A DNA stretch of 64,000 bases, from the NCBI RefSeq assembly GCF_000292525.1, contig NZ_AEYF01000040.1, positions 186,001 through 250,000 on the forward strand. Direction: 5' to 3'. The notes below the pieces were generated by a model. That model saw only the letters and a list, made by a program, of their open reading frames with translations. It did no database searches and was not told where the DNA came from. Within the stretch, counting starts at the first letter, position 1; the number at the start of each line of letters is the position of its first letter. This DNA comes from Rhizobium sp. CCGE 510 (GTDB lineage: Bacteria > Pseudomonadota > Alphaproteobacteria > Rhizobiales > Rhizobiaceae). This document shows positions 15,974-24,181 of this stretch, one piece after another. Made by a program: the position numbers and the translations under genes.

Positions 15974-17896
15974 ATGACCAAATCAAGCAACGACCGCCAG
16001 TTTCGTCCCGTCGCCGTTCCCGATGTCGAGCTCGGCGGTTTCTGGGGCAAATGGCAGGACGCCGTCTGTAATTCCACCGCCGAAACCCTGCTCGACCGCT
16101 GCGTCGAGGCCGGCATGCTGAAGGCAATCGATGTCTCCCAGCCGAGCCCCGGCGTCGTCATTCCCATTCAGCCCTGGGGTGGGACGACGCAGATGTTCTG
16201 GGATTCCGATCTCGGCAAGTCGATCGAGACCATCGCCTATTCGCTCTATCGCCGGCCGAACCCGAAGCTGGAGGCGCGCGCCGACGAAATCATCGACATG
16301 TATGAGAGACTGCAGGACAAGGACGGTTATCTCAATGCCTGGTTCCAGCGCGTCGAGCCAAGCCGCCGCTGGACCAACCTGCGCGACCATCACGAGCTCT
16401 ATTGCGCCGGCCACCTGATGGAAGCCGCGGTCGCCTATTATCAGGCGACCGGCAAACGTAAGCTGCTCGACATCATGTGCCGCTTTGCCGATTACATGAT
16501 CAAGGTTTTCGGCCATGGCGAGGGCCAGTTCCCCGGCTATTGCGGCCACGAGGAGGTCGAGCTGGCGCTGGTCAAACTCGCCCGCGTCACCGGCGAAAAG
16601 AAATATCTCGAGCTGTCGAAATTCTTCATCGACGAGCGCGGCTCCGAGCCGCACTTCTTCACGGCGGAAGCCGCTCGCGACGGCCGGAGCGCTGCTGACT
16701 TCCATCAGAAGACCTATGAGTACGGCCAGGCCCACCAGCCGGTGCGCGATCAGACCAAGGTCGTCGGCCATGCCGTGCGCGCTATGTATCTCTATTCCGG
16801 CATGGCCGACATCGCCACCGAATATAAGGACGACAGCCTGACGGCAGCGCTGGAAACGCTGTGGGACGATCTGACCACCAAGCAGATGTACATCACCGGC
16901 GGCATCGGTCCAGCCGCCTCCAATGAAGGTTTTACCGATTATTACGACCTGCCGAACGCCACGGCTTACGCCGAGACCTGCGCCTCGGTCGGCCTGGTGT
17001 TTTGGGCAAGCCGCATGCTCGGGCGCGGTCCCGATCGTCGTTATGCCGATATCATGGAACAGGCGCTTTATAACGGCGCCTTGCCCGGGCTATCGACTGA
17101 CGGCAAGACCTTCTTCTATGACAATCCGCTCGAAAGCGCCGGCAAACATCATCGCTGGAAATGGCACCATTGCCCCTGCTGCCCGCCGAATATCGCCCGG
17201 CTGGTGACCTCGATCGGCTCCTATATGTATGCCGTTGCCGACGACGAGATCGCTGTCCATCTTTATGGCGAAAGCACCGCGCGGCTGAAGCTTGCCAACG
17301 GTGCCGAAGGCGAGCTGCAGCAGACCACCAACTATCCCTGGGATGGCGCGGTGGCGTTCACCACCAGGCTCAAGACGCCGGCGACATTTGCGTTGTCGCT
17401 GCGCATTCCGGATTGGGCCGATGGCGCCACCCTCAGCGTCAACGGGGAAATGCTCGATCTTAACGCCAATATCCGCGACGGATATGCCAGGATCGATCGC
17501 CAATGGGCCGACGGCGATCGTGTCGCCCTTCACCTGCCGTTGGCGCTGCGCCCGCAATATGCCAATCCGAAGGTGCGCCAGGATGCCGGCCGTGTGGCCC
17601 TGATGCGCGGCCCGCTGGTCTACTGCATCGAAACCACCGACAATGGCGAAGACCTCAACGCCATCATCCTGCCCCGCGAGCTCCCGGCCGTCGAAACCGT
17701 GGTGCTGAAGGATCTCAATGATGCCGTCGCGCTTGATCTCACGGTCGAGCGTGAGGAAACCTCGAACTGGGGGACACCGCTCTACCGCAATGCGCCGGCT
17801 GAAAGGCAGGTCGCCACCGCGCGTTTCGTGCCCTATCATCTCTGGGACAACCGCGGACCCGGAGAGATGCTCGTCTGGGTCCAGTCGGACAAGTAG
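15974..17896 (+). CDS. GH127-type glycoside hydrolase, predicted beta-L-arabinofuranosidase (DUF1680)
   Basis: A 640-residue protein of the former DUF1680 family, now GH127. Characterised members such as Bifidobacterium HypBA1 remove beta-L-arabinofuranose using a zinc-bound cysteine nucleophile. Matching residues are visible: Glu318 (in SNEGF, the acid/base equivalent), Glu334 and Cys336 (in AYAETC), and Cys402-Cys403 in the CPCCPPN motif. The Glu318-Glu334 spacing of 16 equals that of Glu322-Glu338 in HypBA1. No signal peptide is present (MTKSSNDRQ), so cleavage would be cytoplasmic after import by the neighbouring ABC transporter. An RBS-like GAGGG lies 10 bp before the ATG. Confidence 0.9.
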   Translation: MTKSSNDRQFRPVAVPDVELGGFWGKWQDAVCNSTAETLLDRCVEAGMLKAIDVSQPSPGVVIPIQPWGGTTQMFWDSDLGKSIETIAYSLYRRPNPKLEARADEIIDMYERLQDKDGYLNAWFQRVEPSRRWTNLRDHHELYCAGHLMEAAVAYYQATGKRKLLDIMCRFADYMIKVFGHGEGQFPGYCGHEEVELALVKLARVTGEKKYLELSKFFIDERGSEPHFFTAEAARDGRSAADFHQKTYEYGQAHQPVRDQTKVVGHAVRAMYLYSGMADIATEYKDDSLTAALETLWDDLTTKQMYITGGIGPAASNEGFTDYYDLPNATAYAETCASVGLVFWASRMLGRGPDRRYADIMEQALYNGALPGLSTDGKTFFYDNPLESAGKHHRWKWHHCPCCPPNIARLVTSIGSYMYAVADDEIAVHLYGESTARLKLANGAEGELQQTTNYPWDGAVAFTTRLKTPATFALSLRIPDWADGATLSVNGEMLDLNANIRDGYARIDRQWADGDRVALHLPLALRPQYANPKVRQDAGRVALMRGPLVYCIETTDNGEDLNAIILPRELPAVETVVLKDLNDAVALDLTVEREETSNWGTPLYRNAPAERQVATARFVPYHLWDNRGPGEMLVWVQSDK

Positions 17897-17918
17897 GTCG
17901 TTGGGGATGACGAACGGT

Positions 17919-18992
17919 ATGGCTAACAAGAGCGTCGTGCTCCAGGACGTGCGCAAAAGCTATGGCAATCTGCAGGTGGTCCACGGGATCGATCTGACGA
18001 TCGAAGAGGGTGAATTCGTCGTTTTCGTCGGCCCGTCCGGCTGCGGAAAATCGACGCTGCTTCGGATGATCGCCGGCCTGGAGGATGTCACCGACGGCGA
18101 GGTCGAGATCAAGGGACGCAACGTCACCGATCTCGATCCGTCCGAGCGCGGCATCGCCATGGTCTTCCAGTCCTATGCGCTCTATCCGCATATGAGCGTG
18201 CGCGACAACCTGGCCTTCGGGCTGAAGATGGCGCGCACCCATGCGGCCGAGATCGAGACGCGCGTCAAGGCAGCCTCGGCGATCCTGAAGATCGACCATC
18301 TTCTCGACCGCCGGCCGGGGCAGCTTTCCGGCGGCCAGCGTCAGCGTGTGGCGATCGGCCGGGCGATCGTGCGCAAGCCCGATGTCTTCCTGTTCGATGA
18401 ACCGCTGTCCAATCTCGATGCGGAATTGCGGGTGTCGATGCGCATCGAAATCGCCCGCCTTCACCGCGAACTCGGCAATACGATGATCTATGTCACGCAC
18501 GACCAGACCGAGGCGATGACGCTGGCCGACAAGATCGTCGTGCTGCGCGACGGCCGCGTCGAGCAGGCCGGAACCCCACGGGAAATCTACGAGAACCCCG
18601 CCAATACTTTCGTGGCGGGCTTCATCGGCTCGCCGCGGATGAACCTGTTGAACGCCCGCTGGGGCGAGAGCGGCCTGGTCGAGGTCGCCGGCTCGCAGAT
18701 CGAAAGCAGCCTGCCGCCGGCAGGACGACCGGTTGGCGCGGCTGTGACGCTCGGCCTGCGGCCGGAGCATCTGAAAGTGGCATCCGGCCTTTCGGGCAGC
18801 CTGACGGCAAAAGTCGATTTTTCGGAGTATCTCGGCGGAACGCAATATCTTTATTGCCAGCTTGCCGATGGCCAGTCGCTGACCGTCGAGCATCGTTCAC
18901 CGATCAGCATCGCCGCGGGCGAGCAGATCAGTCTGCTGTTCGAACCGTCGGATTGCCGATTGTTCGATGAGGGCGGCAACAGGCTGCGGTGA
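17919..18992 (+). CDS. ABC sugar transporter ATPase (UgpC/MsmK type)
   Basis: A 357-residue ATPase. Walker A is GPSGCGKST, the signature is LSGGQRQRVAIGRA, Walker B is VFLFDEPLSNLDA, and the switch His is in VTHDQTEAM. The last 110 or so residues form the TOBE/OB regulatory domain typical of CUT1 sugar importers (TLGLRPEHLKV). The start is ATG 17919 (MANKSVVLQDV) or ATG 17907. It closes the operon and would energise the two permeases. The dxr gene converges on it with only 3 bp between the stop codons. Confidence 0.92.
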   Translation: MANKSVVLQDVRKSYGNLQVVHGIDLTIEEGEFVVFVGPSGCGKSTLLRMIAGLEDVTDGEVEIKGRNVTDLDPSERGIAMVFQSYALYPHMSVRDNLAFGLKMARTHAAEIETRVKAASAILKIDHLLDRRPGQLSGGQRQRVAIGRAIVRKPDVFLFDEPLSNLDAELRVSMRIEIARLHRELGNTMIYVTHDQTEAMTLADKIVVLRDGRVEQAGTPREIYENPANTFVAGFIGSPRMNLLNARWGESGLVEVAGSQIESSLPPAGRPVGAAVTLGLRPEHLKVASGLSGSLTAKVDFSEYLGGTQYLYCQLADGQSLTVEHRSPISIAAGEQISLLFEPSDCRLFDEGGNRLR

Positions 18993-18995
18993 CTT

Positions 18996-20186
18996 TCAGC
19001 CGGTGACAGCGAGTGTCATCAGCTCGGACGCCCTTTGCCGGGCCTGCCGGTCGGCAGCAAAGACATCGTCCATATCGGCTGCAGGCGGCAGGCCGGCCAG
19101 GTCGTCCATCACCCTTTCGGTGATCTCGGCCATGGCGAGGAAAGACAGCCGCCCTTCGATGAAGGCCTCCAGCGCCACTTCCTTGGCGCCGTTCAGCACG
19201 GCGCCCTGCACGCCGCCGCGCGTCATCGCCAGGCGGGCGAGCCGCAAGGCTGGAAACCGCACCTCATCCGGTGCCTCGAAATCCAGCCTGGCGAGCTTGG
19301 CAAAATCCAGCCGCTCGATCGGCAGGTTCGGCCGGCGCGGAAAGGACAGGGCATAACCGATGGCGGTGCGCATATCGGGGGCGCCGAGTTGGGCCAGCAC
19401 CGACCCATCGGTATAACCGACCATCGAATGGATGATCGATTGCGGATGAAAGATGACTTCGATCTGCTCGGGCTTGAGGCCGAAAAGATGCCGGGCTTCG
19501 ATCATCTCCAGCGCCTTGTTGAACATCGAGGCGCTGTCGATCGAGATCTTCAATCCCATCGACCAGTTCGGATGGGCGCGCGCGGTTTCCACCGTCACGC
19601 CGGCCATCTCGTGGCGCGAGGCGGTGCGGAAGGGGCCGCCGGAGGCGGTCAGGATGACACGCTCGACGGCGTGGCGCTGGTTTTCTTCCAGCACCTGGAA
19701 AATCGCATTGTGTTCGCTGTCGACGGGAAGCAGCCTGCCGCCGCCTTCGCGGATCGTTGCCAGGAAGAGATCGCCGGCCGAGACCAGGCATTCCTTGTTG
19801 GCAAGGGCGATATCGGCGCCGCGGCGTGCGGCGGCAAGGGTCGGGGCCAGCCCCGCCGTGCCGACGATCGCCGCCATCACCCAGTCGGCCTCGCGGTCGG
19901 CTGCTTCCATCAGGCCGGATTTTCCGGCTGCGACGGCAATGCCGCTGCCCGAAAGTGCGCTCTTCAGCGATTCGTAATGCCGGTCGTTTGCCGTCACCGC
20001 CATCAGCGCGCCGGAGGCTTTCGCCTGCCGGGCCAGCAATTCGACATTGCTGTTGCCGGTTAGTACGGAGATTTCGAAGTTCTCCCGCCCGCCCAGGTGA
20101 TCGACGACATTGAGGGTATTTTGGCCGATCGAGCCGGTCGAACCGAAGATGCTAAGGCGCCGCGGCGCGGTTTTGCCGGTCATCAT
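18996..20186 (-). CDS. dxr: 1-deoxy-D-xylulose 5-phosphate reductoisomerase
   Basis: A 396-residue enzyme of the non-mevalonate isoprenoid pathway; it converts DXP to 2-C-methyl-D-erythritol 4-phosphate with NADPH. Motifs seen are the nucleotide-binding FGSTGSIGQNTL near the N terminus, LANKECLVSAG, the metal-binding PVDSEHNAIFQ, ASGGPF and HPNWSMGLKISIDSA. The frame extends to a TTG at 20192, but the ATGs at 20186/20183 are more likely starts. It stands alone rather than beside cdsA-bamA, as in some other alphaproteobacteria. Confidence 0.95.
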   Translation of the reverse strand: MMTGKTAPRRLSIFGSTGSIGQNTLNVVDHLGGRENFEISVLTGNSNVELLARQAKASGALMAVTANDRHYESLKSALSGSGIAVAAGKSGLMEAADREADWVMAAIVGTAGLAPTLAAARRGADIALANKECLVSAGDLFLATIREGGGRLLPVDSEHNAIFQVLEENQRHAVERVILTASGGPFRTASRHEMAGVTVETARAHPNWSMGLKISIDSASMFNKALEMIEARHLFGLKPEQIEVIFHPQSIIHSMVGYTDGSVLAQLGAPDMRTAIGYALSFPRRPNLPIERLDFAKLARLDFEAPDEVRFPALRLARLAMTRGGVQGAVLNGAKEVALEAFIEGRLSFLAMAEITERVMDDLAGLPPAADMDDVFAADRQARQRASELMTLAVTG

Positions 20187-20192
20187 ATGCAA

Positions 20193-20570
20193 TTTCGCGA
20201 TAATTTCCTGTCGTAGGCTCAGGCTCTACTAGGCTTTGCTGGGGGCGGCAAGTGTGCGGTGCAGCAGATTTCGGCCTTCAAGGGGTTTACAGAGCCGCGG
20301 CTGGATGTGATCCTTGCGACGTTGCCGGCGGAATCGAAAATCCGTCGCGCCGTTCACGGCCGCATGGTCAATTCGGGGCGCTGAGCCGTCCCAAGAAGCA
20401 CAGGCACTGAGGTGCCGCTGGCCTTCCGGCCAAACATTAAAATCGAGGATAAAACCGGGATAGGCGGCTTGGCCGCAATCCTTCATCGCGTTCGCTGCGA
20501 GCGCATTCATACGCGTTGCTGCGTCGGTATCGGCGCTGCGGCGCCATGTCAGGTGAAACGTTCGGACTTC
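20193..20570. other. Non-coding stretch between dxr and the secreted protein gene
   Basis: About 380 bp with no convincing gene on either strand; frames that cross it lack start signals. It must hold the divergent promoters of dxr and of the next gene. A short GGCC-TTCC-GGCC hairpin is visible near 20423-20435. No repeat family of this window is present. Confidence 0.5.
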
Positions 20571-21218
20571 ATGACATTCAAAATAGCGTGCATTGTGTTT
20601 GCCATCGTAACCTCGCTCACCAGCGCGGCGAGAGCGGATGGTCTGCTGATCTGGTCGCCAGCCAAACTCTCCGACCAATCCTACAAAGCGACGATGGGTT
20701 TTCGCCTGCCGGCCGAATGGGAAACCAGCGCCGGTGCCGATATTGGCCTGGCCTCGACCAAAGGCGGGGCGCCGCTGCCCGATTCCGGACAGGCGATGCT
20801 CTGGGGCAGGATCGACAGGACCAGCGTCACGCCCGCAGGCCAATCACAGCGGGGCGCAAGCATCCGCGTCGATACGCTGCGCGGCAGCGGCGCGCTGACG
20901 CTCAGCCGCGCACGCAGCTGGATCCTGTCGGATTCGCTCGACATGCAATCGAGCCGATCCATCAGTGTCCAATATGACGCGGTCGATATCAAACAGGCCT
21001 CGGTGACGGCGTCGCAGGCGCTGAAGCTGATCCATCCCTGGACGGGAACCTCGCTTTCGGCGGGCGCCGGTGTCAGCAATGCCAGCGGCGACTTTTCGAG
21101 CACGGTTGCCGTCAACCAGGCGATCCTGCCGAACCTCAATCTCGATGCCTCGGTCAACAATCCGTTTTCGGCGAGTGAGGCCGGCAGCGTCAATCTGCGC
21201 TATCGCCTCACCTGGTAA
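20571..21218 (+). CDS. Unknown secreted protein, beta-strand rich
   Basis: 215 residues with a clear Sec signal (MTFKIACIVFAIVTSLTSAARA, cleavage near residue 23-24). The mature part alternates polar and hydrophobic residues (SWILSDSLDMQSSRSISVQY, SVTASQALKLI, NLNLDASVNNPF) and ends in NLRYRLTW with a terminal aromatic residue. This suggests an outer-membrane beta barrel or a periplasmic beta protein. The family is not recognised. The ATG at 20571 is chosen because the signal peptide begins there; an AGGTGA box is 14 bp upstream. A palindromic element begins at the base after the stop codon. Confidence 0.7.
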   Translation: MTFKIACIVFAIVTSLTSAARADGLLIWSPAKLSDQSYKATMGFRLPAEWETSAGADIGLASTKGGAPLPDSGQAMLWGRIDRTSVTPAGQSQRGASIRVDTLRGSGALTLSRARSWILSDSLDMQSSRSISVQYDAVDIKQASVTASQALKLIHPWTGTSLSAGAGVSNASGDFSSTVAVNQAILPNLNLDASVNNPFSASEAGSVNLRYRLTW

Positions 21219-21347
21219 GCATGTCGCGCAAAAGTGTGCCGCGGTTTTCCCGGGCAAAGCGCCAAGCGCTTTTGCCGCCAACGACATGCGAGAAAATAAA
21301 GAGCTAAAGCGCAAGGCGCGAATCGGAAAGATCGCGACGCGCTTTAG
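21219..21347. repeat. GCATGTCGCGCAAAAGTGTGC palindromic element, full length (S1)
   Basis: It has two parts. The first is GCATGTCG...CGACATGC (21219-21288) with internal hairpins such as AAGCGC-CAAGCGCTTTT. The second is CTAAAGCGC...GCGCTTTAG (about 21304-21347). It starts immediately after the TAA of the preceding gene. The same two-part order, inverted, recurs at 63489-63582, and partial copies lie at 51052-51094 and 59598-59652. Confidence 0.75.
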
Positions 21348-21437
21348 CGGCGCTGCAACCAAATCCGGCCGACGGGCGTTTCTTCCGCAGGTTTGACGCC
21401 CGGGTTTTACGGCCCTTGCTTTAAGGAGGAACGGATC

Positions 21438-21728
21438 ATGGTTTTCAAGGAGCAGACATTTCACGGGCTCGAGCCCGAGATGGAAGCCGAAATTTCCAAT
21501 CGCGCATCGGTCGAGACTGATGTCGCCAATGCGCTGGCAATTGCCGGCGGCATCGATGCATCAGATGTCGAGGTGACGATGGAGAGCGACCAGATCGTGC
21601 TCAGCGGCACCGTCGGTACGGTCGGCGAGATCGAACGGGCGACCGCGGTCGCCAAGGCCGTCGAAGGCGTGCACTCGGTACAGAACCGGATCCTGCTCGG
21701 CGGGCCTCCGATCAATGATCGGCATTGA
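21438..21728 (+). CDS. BON-domain protein
   Basis: 96 residues. Residues 25-90 form one BON (OsmY/nodulation) domain: VETDVANALAIAGGIDASDV, IVLSGTVGTVGEIERATAVA and GVHSVQNRILLG. There is no signal peptide, so it is probably cytoplasmic. BON domains bind phospholipid or other surfaces, and small stand-alone copies are frequent stress proteins in rhizobia. AAGGAGG precedes the ATG. No operon partner is evident; the next gene converges. Confidence 0.88.
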   Translation: MVFKEQTFHGLEPEMEAEISNRASVETDVANALAIAGGIDASDVEVTMESDQIVLSGTVGTVGEIERATAVAKAVEGVHSVQNRILLGGPPINDRH

Positions 21729-21773
21729 TGCAGGCGCTTTCGCATCGTCCGCTCTCAACGAGCGCTCAGTCGA

Positions 21774-21926
21774 TCAACCGGCAAAGCGCTCGACGAGGAA
21801 GGGCGAACCGGCCATACGATCCGTCTTCTGCAGGGCAACCGACCCCTGGGGGTGATAGACAACGGCAAGCAGCACGGCGCTGACCGCGACATAGGCGATT
21901 GCCAAAAGAGTCATCTTGATACGCAT
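21774..21926 (-). CDS. Small single-pass membrane protein (50 residues)
   Basis: MRIKMTLLAIAYVAVSAVLL starts a 50-residue protein with one membrane helix (residues 5-23) followed by a short tail (HPQGSVALQKTDRMAGSPFL...) ending in ERFAG. An AAGGAGTGAGTG box lies just before the ATG at 21926, which supports real translation. The family is not recognised; the topology would place the tail in the periplasm. Confidence 0.65.
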   Translation of the reverse strand: MRIKMTLLAIAYVAVSAVLLAVVYHPQGSVALQKTDRMAGSPFLVERFAG

Positions 21927-22110
21927 GACACTCACTCCTTTTGGCGGATAACGCGGCTTTTATGGCGAAGTTCCGCATCGAGAGGTGCCGAATTCCCTTG
22001 TGGTATGGGTGTTCGGGGCGGTTATATCCGTCGTGAAGCATTCTGCGCACTCACCTGTCCCAAAACTGTCGATTTAATTGGGATTTTTGCGACAGGAATG
22101 GAGCCGCAAT

Positions 22111-22563
22111 ATGGAAGCGATTATTGAGATTGGGACTATAAAAGATATTGAGCCATGGGCGCAGCTTCGCATTGCGCTATGGCCGCATCACTCGCTTGAA
22201 GATCATCGAGCTGAATTGGGCCGAGAGTTTCTTTCAGAAGGTGGAGAAGCCGTCGCGTTCATCGCTCGAAATGCTGCGAATGAGGCTGTCGGATTTGCTG
22301 AGGCCACTTTGCGACATGATTATGTGAATGGATGCAGCAGCTCGCCCGTTTTCTTCCTCGAAGGGATTTATATGCGGCCCGTTGACCGGCGAAAGGGTAT
22401 CGCACGATTGCTTTGCAATGCCGTTGCCGATTGGGGGAAGTCGCTTGGGTGTGTTGAGTTTGGCTCTGACGCGCGGCTTGAGAATTCAGCCAGTCATGCG
22501 CTCCATACCGCTTTAGGATTTGAAGAGACACAGCGCGTCGTGTTCTTCCGAAAGCCACTGTAG
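22111..22563 (+). CDS. AAC(6')-I type aminoglycoside N-acetyltransferase (GNAT)
   Basis: A 150-residue GNAT enzyme. It follows the AAC(6')-I pattern closely: LRIALWPHHSLEDHRAE near the N terminus, VGFAEATLRHDYVNGC, SSPVFFLEGIYM, the acetyl-CoA loop RRKGIARLL, and ALGFEETQRVVFFRK at the end. Such enzymes acetylate the 6'-amino group of kanamycin/tobramycin-class aminoglycosides; the natural substrate in rhizobia is not known. The ATG at 22111 has GGAG 8 bp upstream. Codon use and base composition are visibly less GC-rich than in neighbouring genes, which hints at transfer. A long hairpin follows the gene. Confidence 0.85.
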   Translation: MEAIIEIGTIKDIEPWAQLRIALWPHHSLEDHRAELGREFLSEGGEAVAFIARNAANEAVGFAEATLRHDYVNGCSSSPVFFLEGIYMRPVDRRKGIARLLCNAVADWGKSLGCVEFGSDARLENSASHALHTALGFEETQRVVFFRKPL

Positions 22564-22591
22564 CCGGCCTTGCCGTTGCACGAGGATGGCT

Positions 22592-22630
22592 TGTCGCGAA
22601 ACTCAACTGCAAAGTTGGAGTTTCGCGACA
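22592..22630. other. Long perfect-armed hairpin after the acetyltransferase gene
   Basis: TGTCGCGAAACTC (22592-22604) and GAGTTTCGCGACA (22618-22630) are exact 13-base inverted arms, extended inward by AACT/AGTT with one bulged base. There is no T run. It may be a transcript-stabilising hairpin, a factor-dependent terminator or a recombination site remnant. Confidence 0.6.
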
Positions 22631-22701
22631 GATATTCACAGAAAGTGTTCTGCGTTTCAGTTGGGGGTTGGTTTAACCGCCGGGCTTCGTGCTTGGATCG
22701 C

Positions 22702-22968
22702 CTATCGGCAGACCCGGGTTTCCTTGATGACCGTATGACCATGACGGCGAATTTTTTCCGTCTTGGTGAAGCAATCGCGCGAAACATGGCGCGGCCTCAT
22801 GTGCTCGCGGTAATAGGGACGTTCTGCATGACGATAGTGGGGGCGTTCCCCATGACGATAGTAGGGGCGTGCGTCATCCGTGGTGATGGTGACGCTGGCC
22901 GCCTGGGACGGCATTGCCGAAAAGATCGATGCAACGGCGAGCGAGCAGGCAAGGATAATCTGTTTCAT
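22702..22968 (-). CDS. Small secreted Tyr/His/Arg-repeat protein
   Basis: 88 residues with a Sec signal (MKQIILACSLAVASIFSAMP, cleavage after SQA near residue 23). The mature part has degenerate repeats ARPYYRHGE, RPHYRHAE, RPYYREHM and then a basic tail with two cysteines (DCFTKTEKIRRHGHTVIKET). It resembles small Tyr/His-rich exported proteins of rhizobia with no known function; metal or polyanion binding is possible from the His content. The start is chosen by the signal peptide and a GAGAGAC box upstream. Confidence 0.7.
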   Translation of the reverse strand: MKQIILACSLAVASIFSAMPSQAASVTITTDDARPYYRHGERPHYRHAERPYYREHMRPRHVSRDCFTKTEKIRRHGHTVIKETRVCR

Positions 22969-23112
22969 GACAAGTCTCTCTTTCTCAGTTGGTCATCGGA
23001 TCAACTCGCCGGAAGCCCTGTCGGTTCAATCACATAGCGTTACCGATTGTGTCGTAGCGAAACCTTTGCTGCCGCGGATCGTTACCGCTGAGGAGAGCCG
23101 GAGGCACCGAGC

Positions 23113-23634
23113 ATGGGACCCACTGCAAGGATCGTCGCCATCGTCGCCGGACTTGCCGGCGGCACGGTGTTTTCGCAGGCGCCGGAATTTGCCCAGCAAT
23201 ACCGCCAGCGGATCGGCGGGGCGATCGACGAACTGCGCGTCATCGTCGAGGACTTCAACAGACAGGCCGCCGACCACCACCTCGATCGCCAGCAGGCGCT
23301 GACCGCCTATGCCCAATCCTCCGACGATTTCCTGCGCGACCGCGGCGTCTCCATGCAAAGCACGATCACGCGCTACGAAACGCTGCTCTCGCAGCAACTG
23401 AAACTCGGCACCGCTGCCCCGGTCGCCAAGCCCTTCGTGCTGCTGGGGGAGCCGGATGATGTTGTTTTCGCCAATACCTGGCGGGATTTTGTGCCGGGCG
23501 TGCCCGTTAGTTTTGCGGGTCTGGTCTGGGGCGCGATTGGGTTTATAGGTGGTTGGATGGTGGCGGGGCTTTTGGGATTGGGGGCGCGGCGGGCGGTGAG
23601 GACACGGCGAGCCAATGGCTCCGCACTGCGATGA
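23113..23634 (+). CDS. DUF2937 family membrane protein
   Basis: 173 residues with an N-terminal helix (RIVAIVAGLAGGTVFSQAPE) and a C-terminal helix (VSFAGLVWGAIGFIGGWMVA). Between them is a helical periplasmic part (QQYRQRIGGAIDELRVIVED, DRQQALTAYAQS). Arrangement and sequence fit DUF2937, a conserved proteobacterial family of unknown function. The ATG at 23113 follows GAGAGCCGGAGG. It stands alone between the Tyr/His-rich gene and brnA. Confidence 0.82.
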   Translation: MGPTARIVAIVAGLAGGTVFSQAPEFAQQYRQRIGGAIDELRVIVEDFNRQAADHHLDRQQALTAYAQSSDDFLRDRGVSMQSTITRYETLLSQQLKLGTAAPVAKPFVLLGEPDDVVFANTWRDFVPGVPVSFAGLVWGAIGFIGGWMVAGLLGLGARRAVRTRRANGSALR

Positions 23635-23708
23635 TGAGGCTAGCCAAGCTTTGGAAGACGATTTAACCGCCGACGGCCGCCAGTTTTGGAGAGGATCTTC
23701 GAAGGGCG

Positions 23709-24026
23709 CTATAAGCCCGCCGCCTTGCGCAATGCATCGTTCATCCTTGACTGCCAGCCTTTGCCAGTGGCCTTGTAAAACTGGATGATATCGGCATCGA
23801 GACGGATGTTCAGGGGTTGCTTCGGGTTGTCCAGCCTGGGTCGACCGCGGGCTGCAATGGCCTTCTCCATCTTTTCAGCAACGTCAGGAAATGCCTCCTT
23901 GAAGGGCTTGGCTCTTGCCATCTCTTCCTTGGACAGAGGGGGATTGTCGGAGACGGCATCCCAATCCTCCTTGGAGTAACCGCGCCCAGGCTGGAACTGC
24001 GTCGTTTTCCGGGCTTTGATAGTCAT
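23709..24026 (-). CDS. brnA: BrnA-type antitoxin
   Basis: 105 residues. The C-terminal half carries the BrnA ribbon-helix-helix signature PLNIRLDADIIQFYKATGKG followed by WQSRMNDALRKAA. The N-terminal half is polar and would bind the toxin. BrnA normally neutralises BrnT and represses the brnTA operon. Its ATG overlaps the stop of the upstream brnT frame (ATGA), as in intact operons. That brnT frame is cut short, so this appears to be an orphan antitoxin. Confidence 0.85.
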   Translation of the reverse strand: MTIKARKTTQFQPGRGYSKEDWDAVSDNPPLSKEEMARAKPFKEAFPDVAEKMEKAIAARGRPRLDNPKQPLNIRLDADIIQFYKATGKGWQSRMNDALRKAAGL

Positions 24027-24169
24027 CGGATCATGCTCCTTTCGTCCTTGCGGGCGGGGCGCATCGAAATGATCGAAAGCGCCTCAGAGCCCAGATTTAC
24101 GAAGATTGCGACGATCGTTCCGTCTGCGAGGCGGCCTGTGGCCACCGGTCTTTCGCGGGAACGACAATG
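24023..24169 (-). pseudogene. brnT: BrnT toxin, C-terminal remnant
   Basis: The frame directly upstream of brnA encodes the end of a BrnT RNase-like toxin: RERPVATGRLADGTIVAIFV then LSIISMRPARKDERSMIR. This matches the family's final beta strands and its RIIS.R.A...ER tail. About 45-48 of the usual 90 or so residues remain. The N-terminal half is missing, and the frame closes upstream at a TGA (24182-24184) that is also the stop of the next gene. The loss of the start and catalytic N-terminal residues indicates an inactive toxin. Confidence 0.7.
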
Positions 24170-24181
24170 GAAGACAGGAAA

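Noticed and set aside
22592..22630. Integron attC site after the AAC(6') gene
   Set aside because: ACTCAAC fits the RYYYAAC core, but the partner GTTGGAG does not fit GTTRRRY, the cores are inner rather than outer arms, and the loop is too short.
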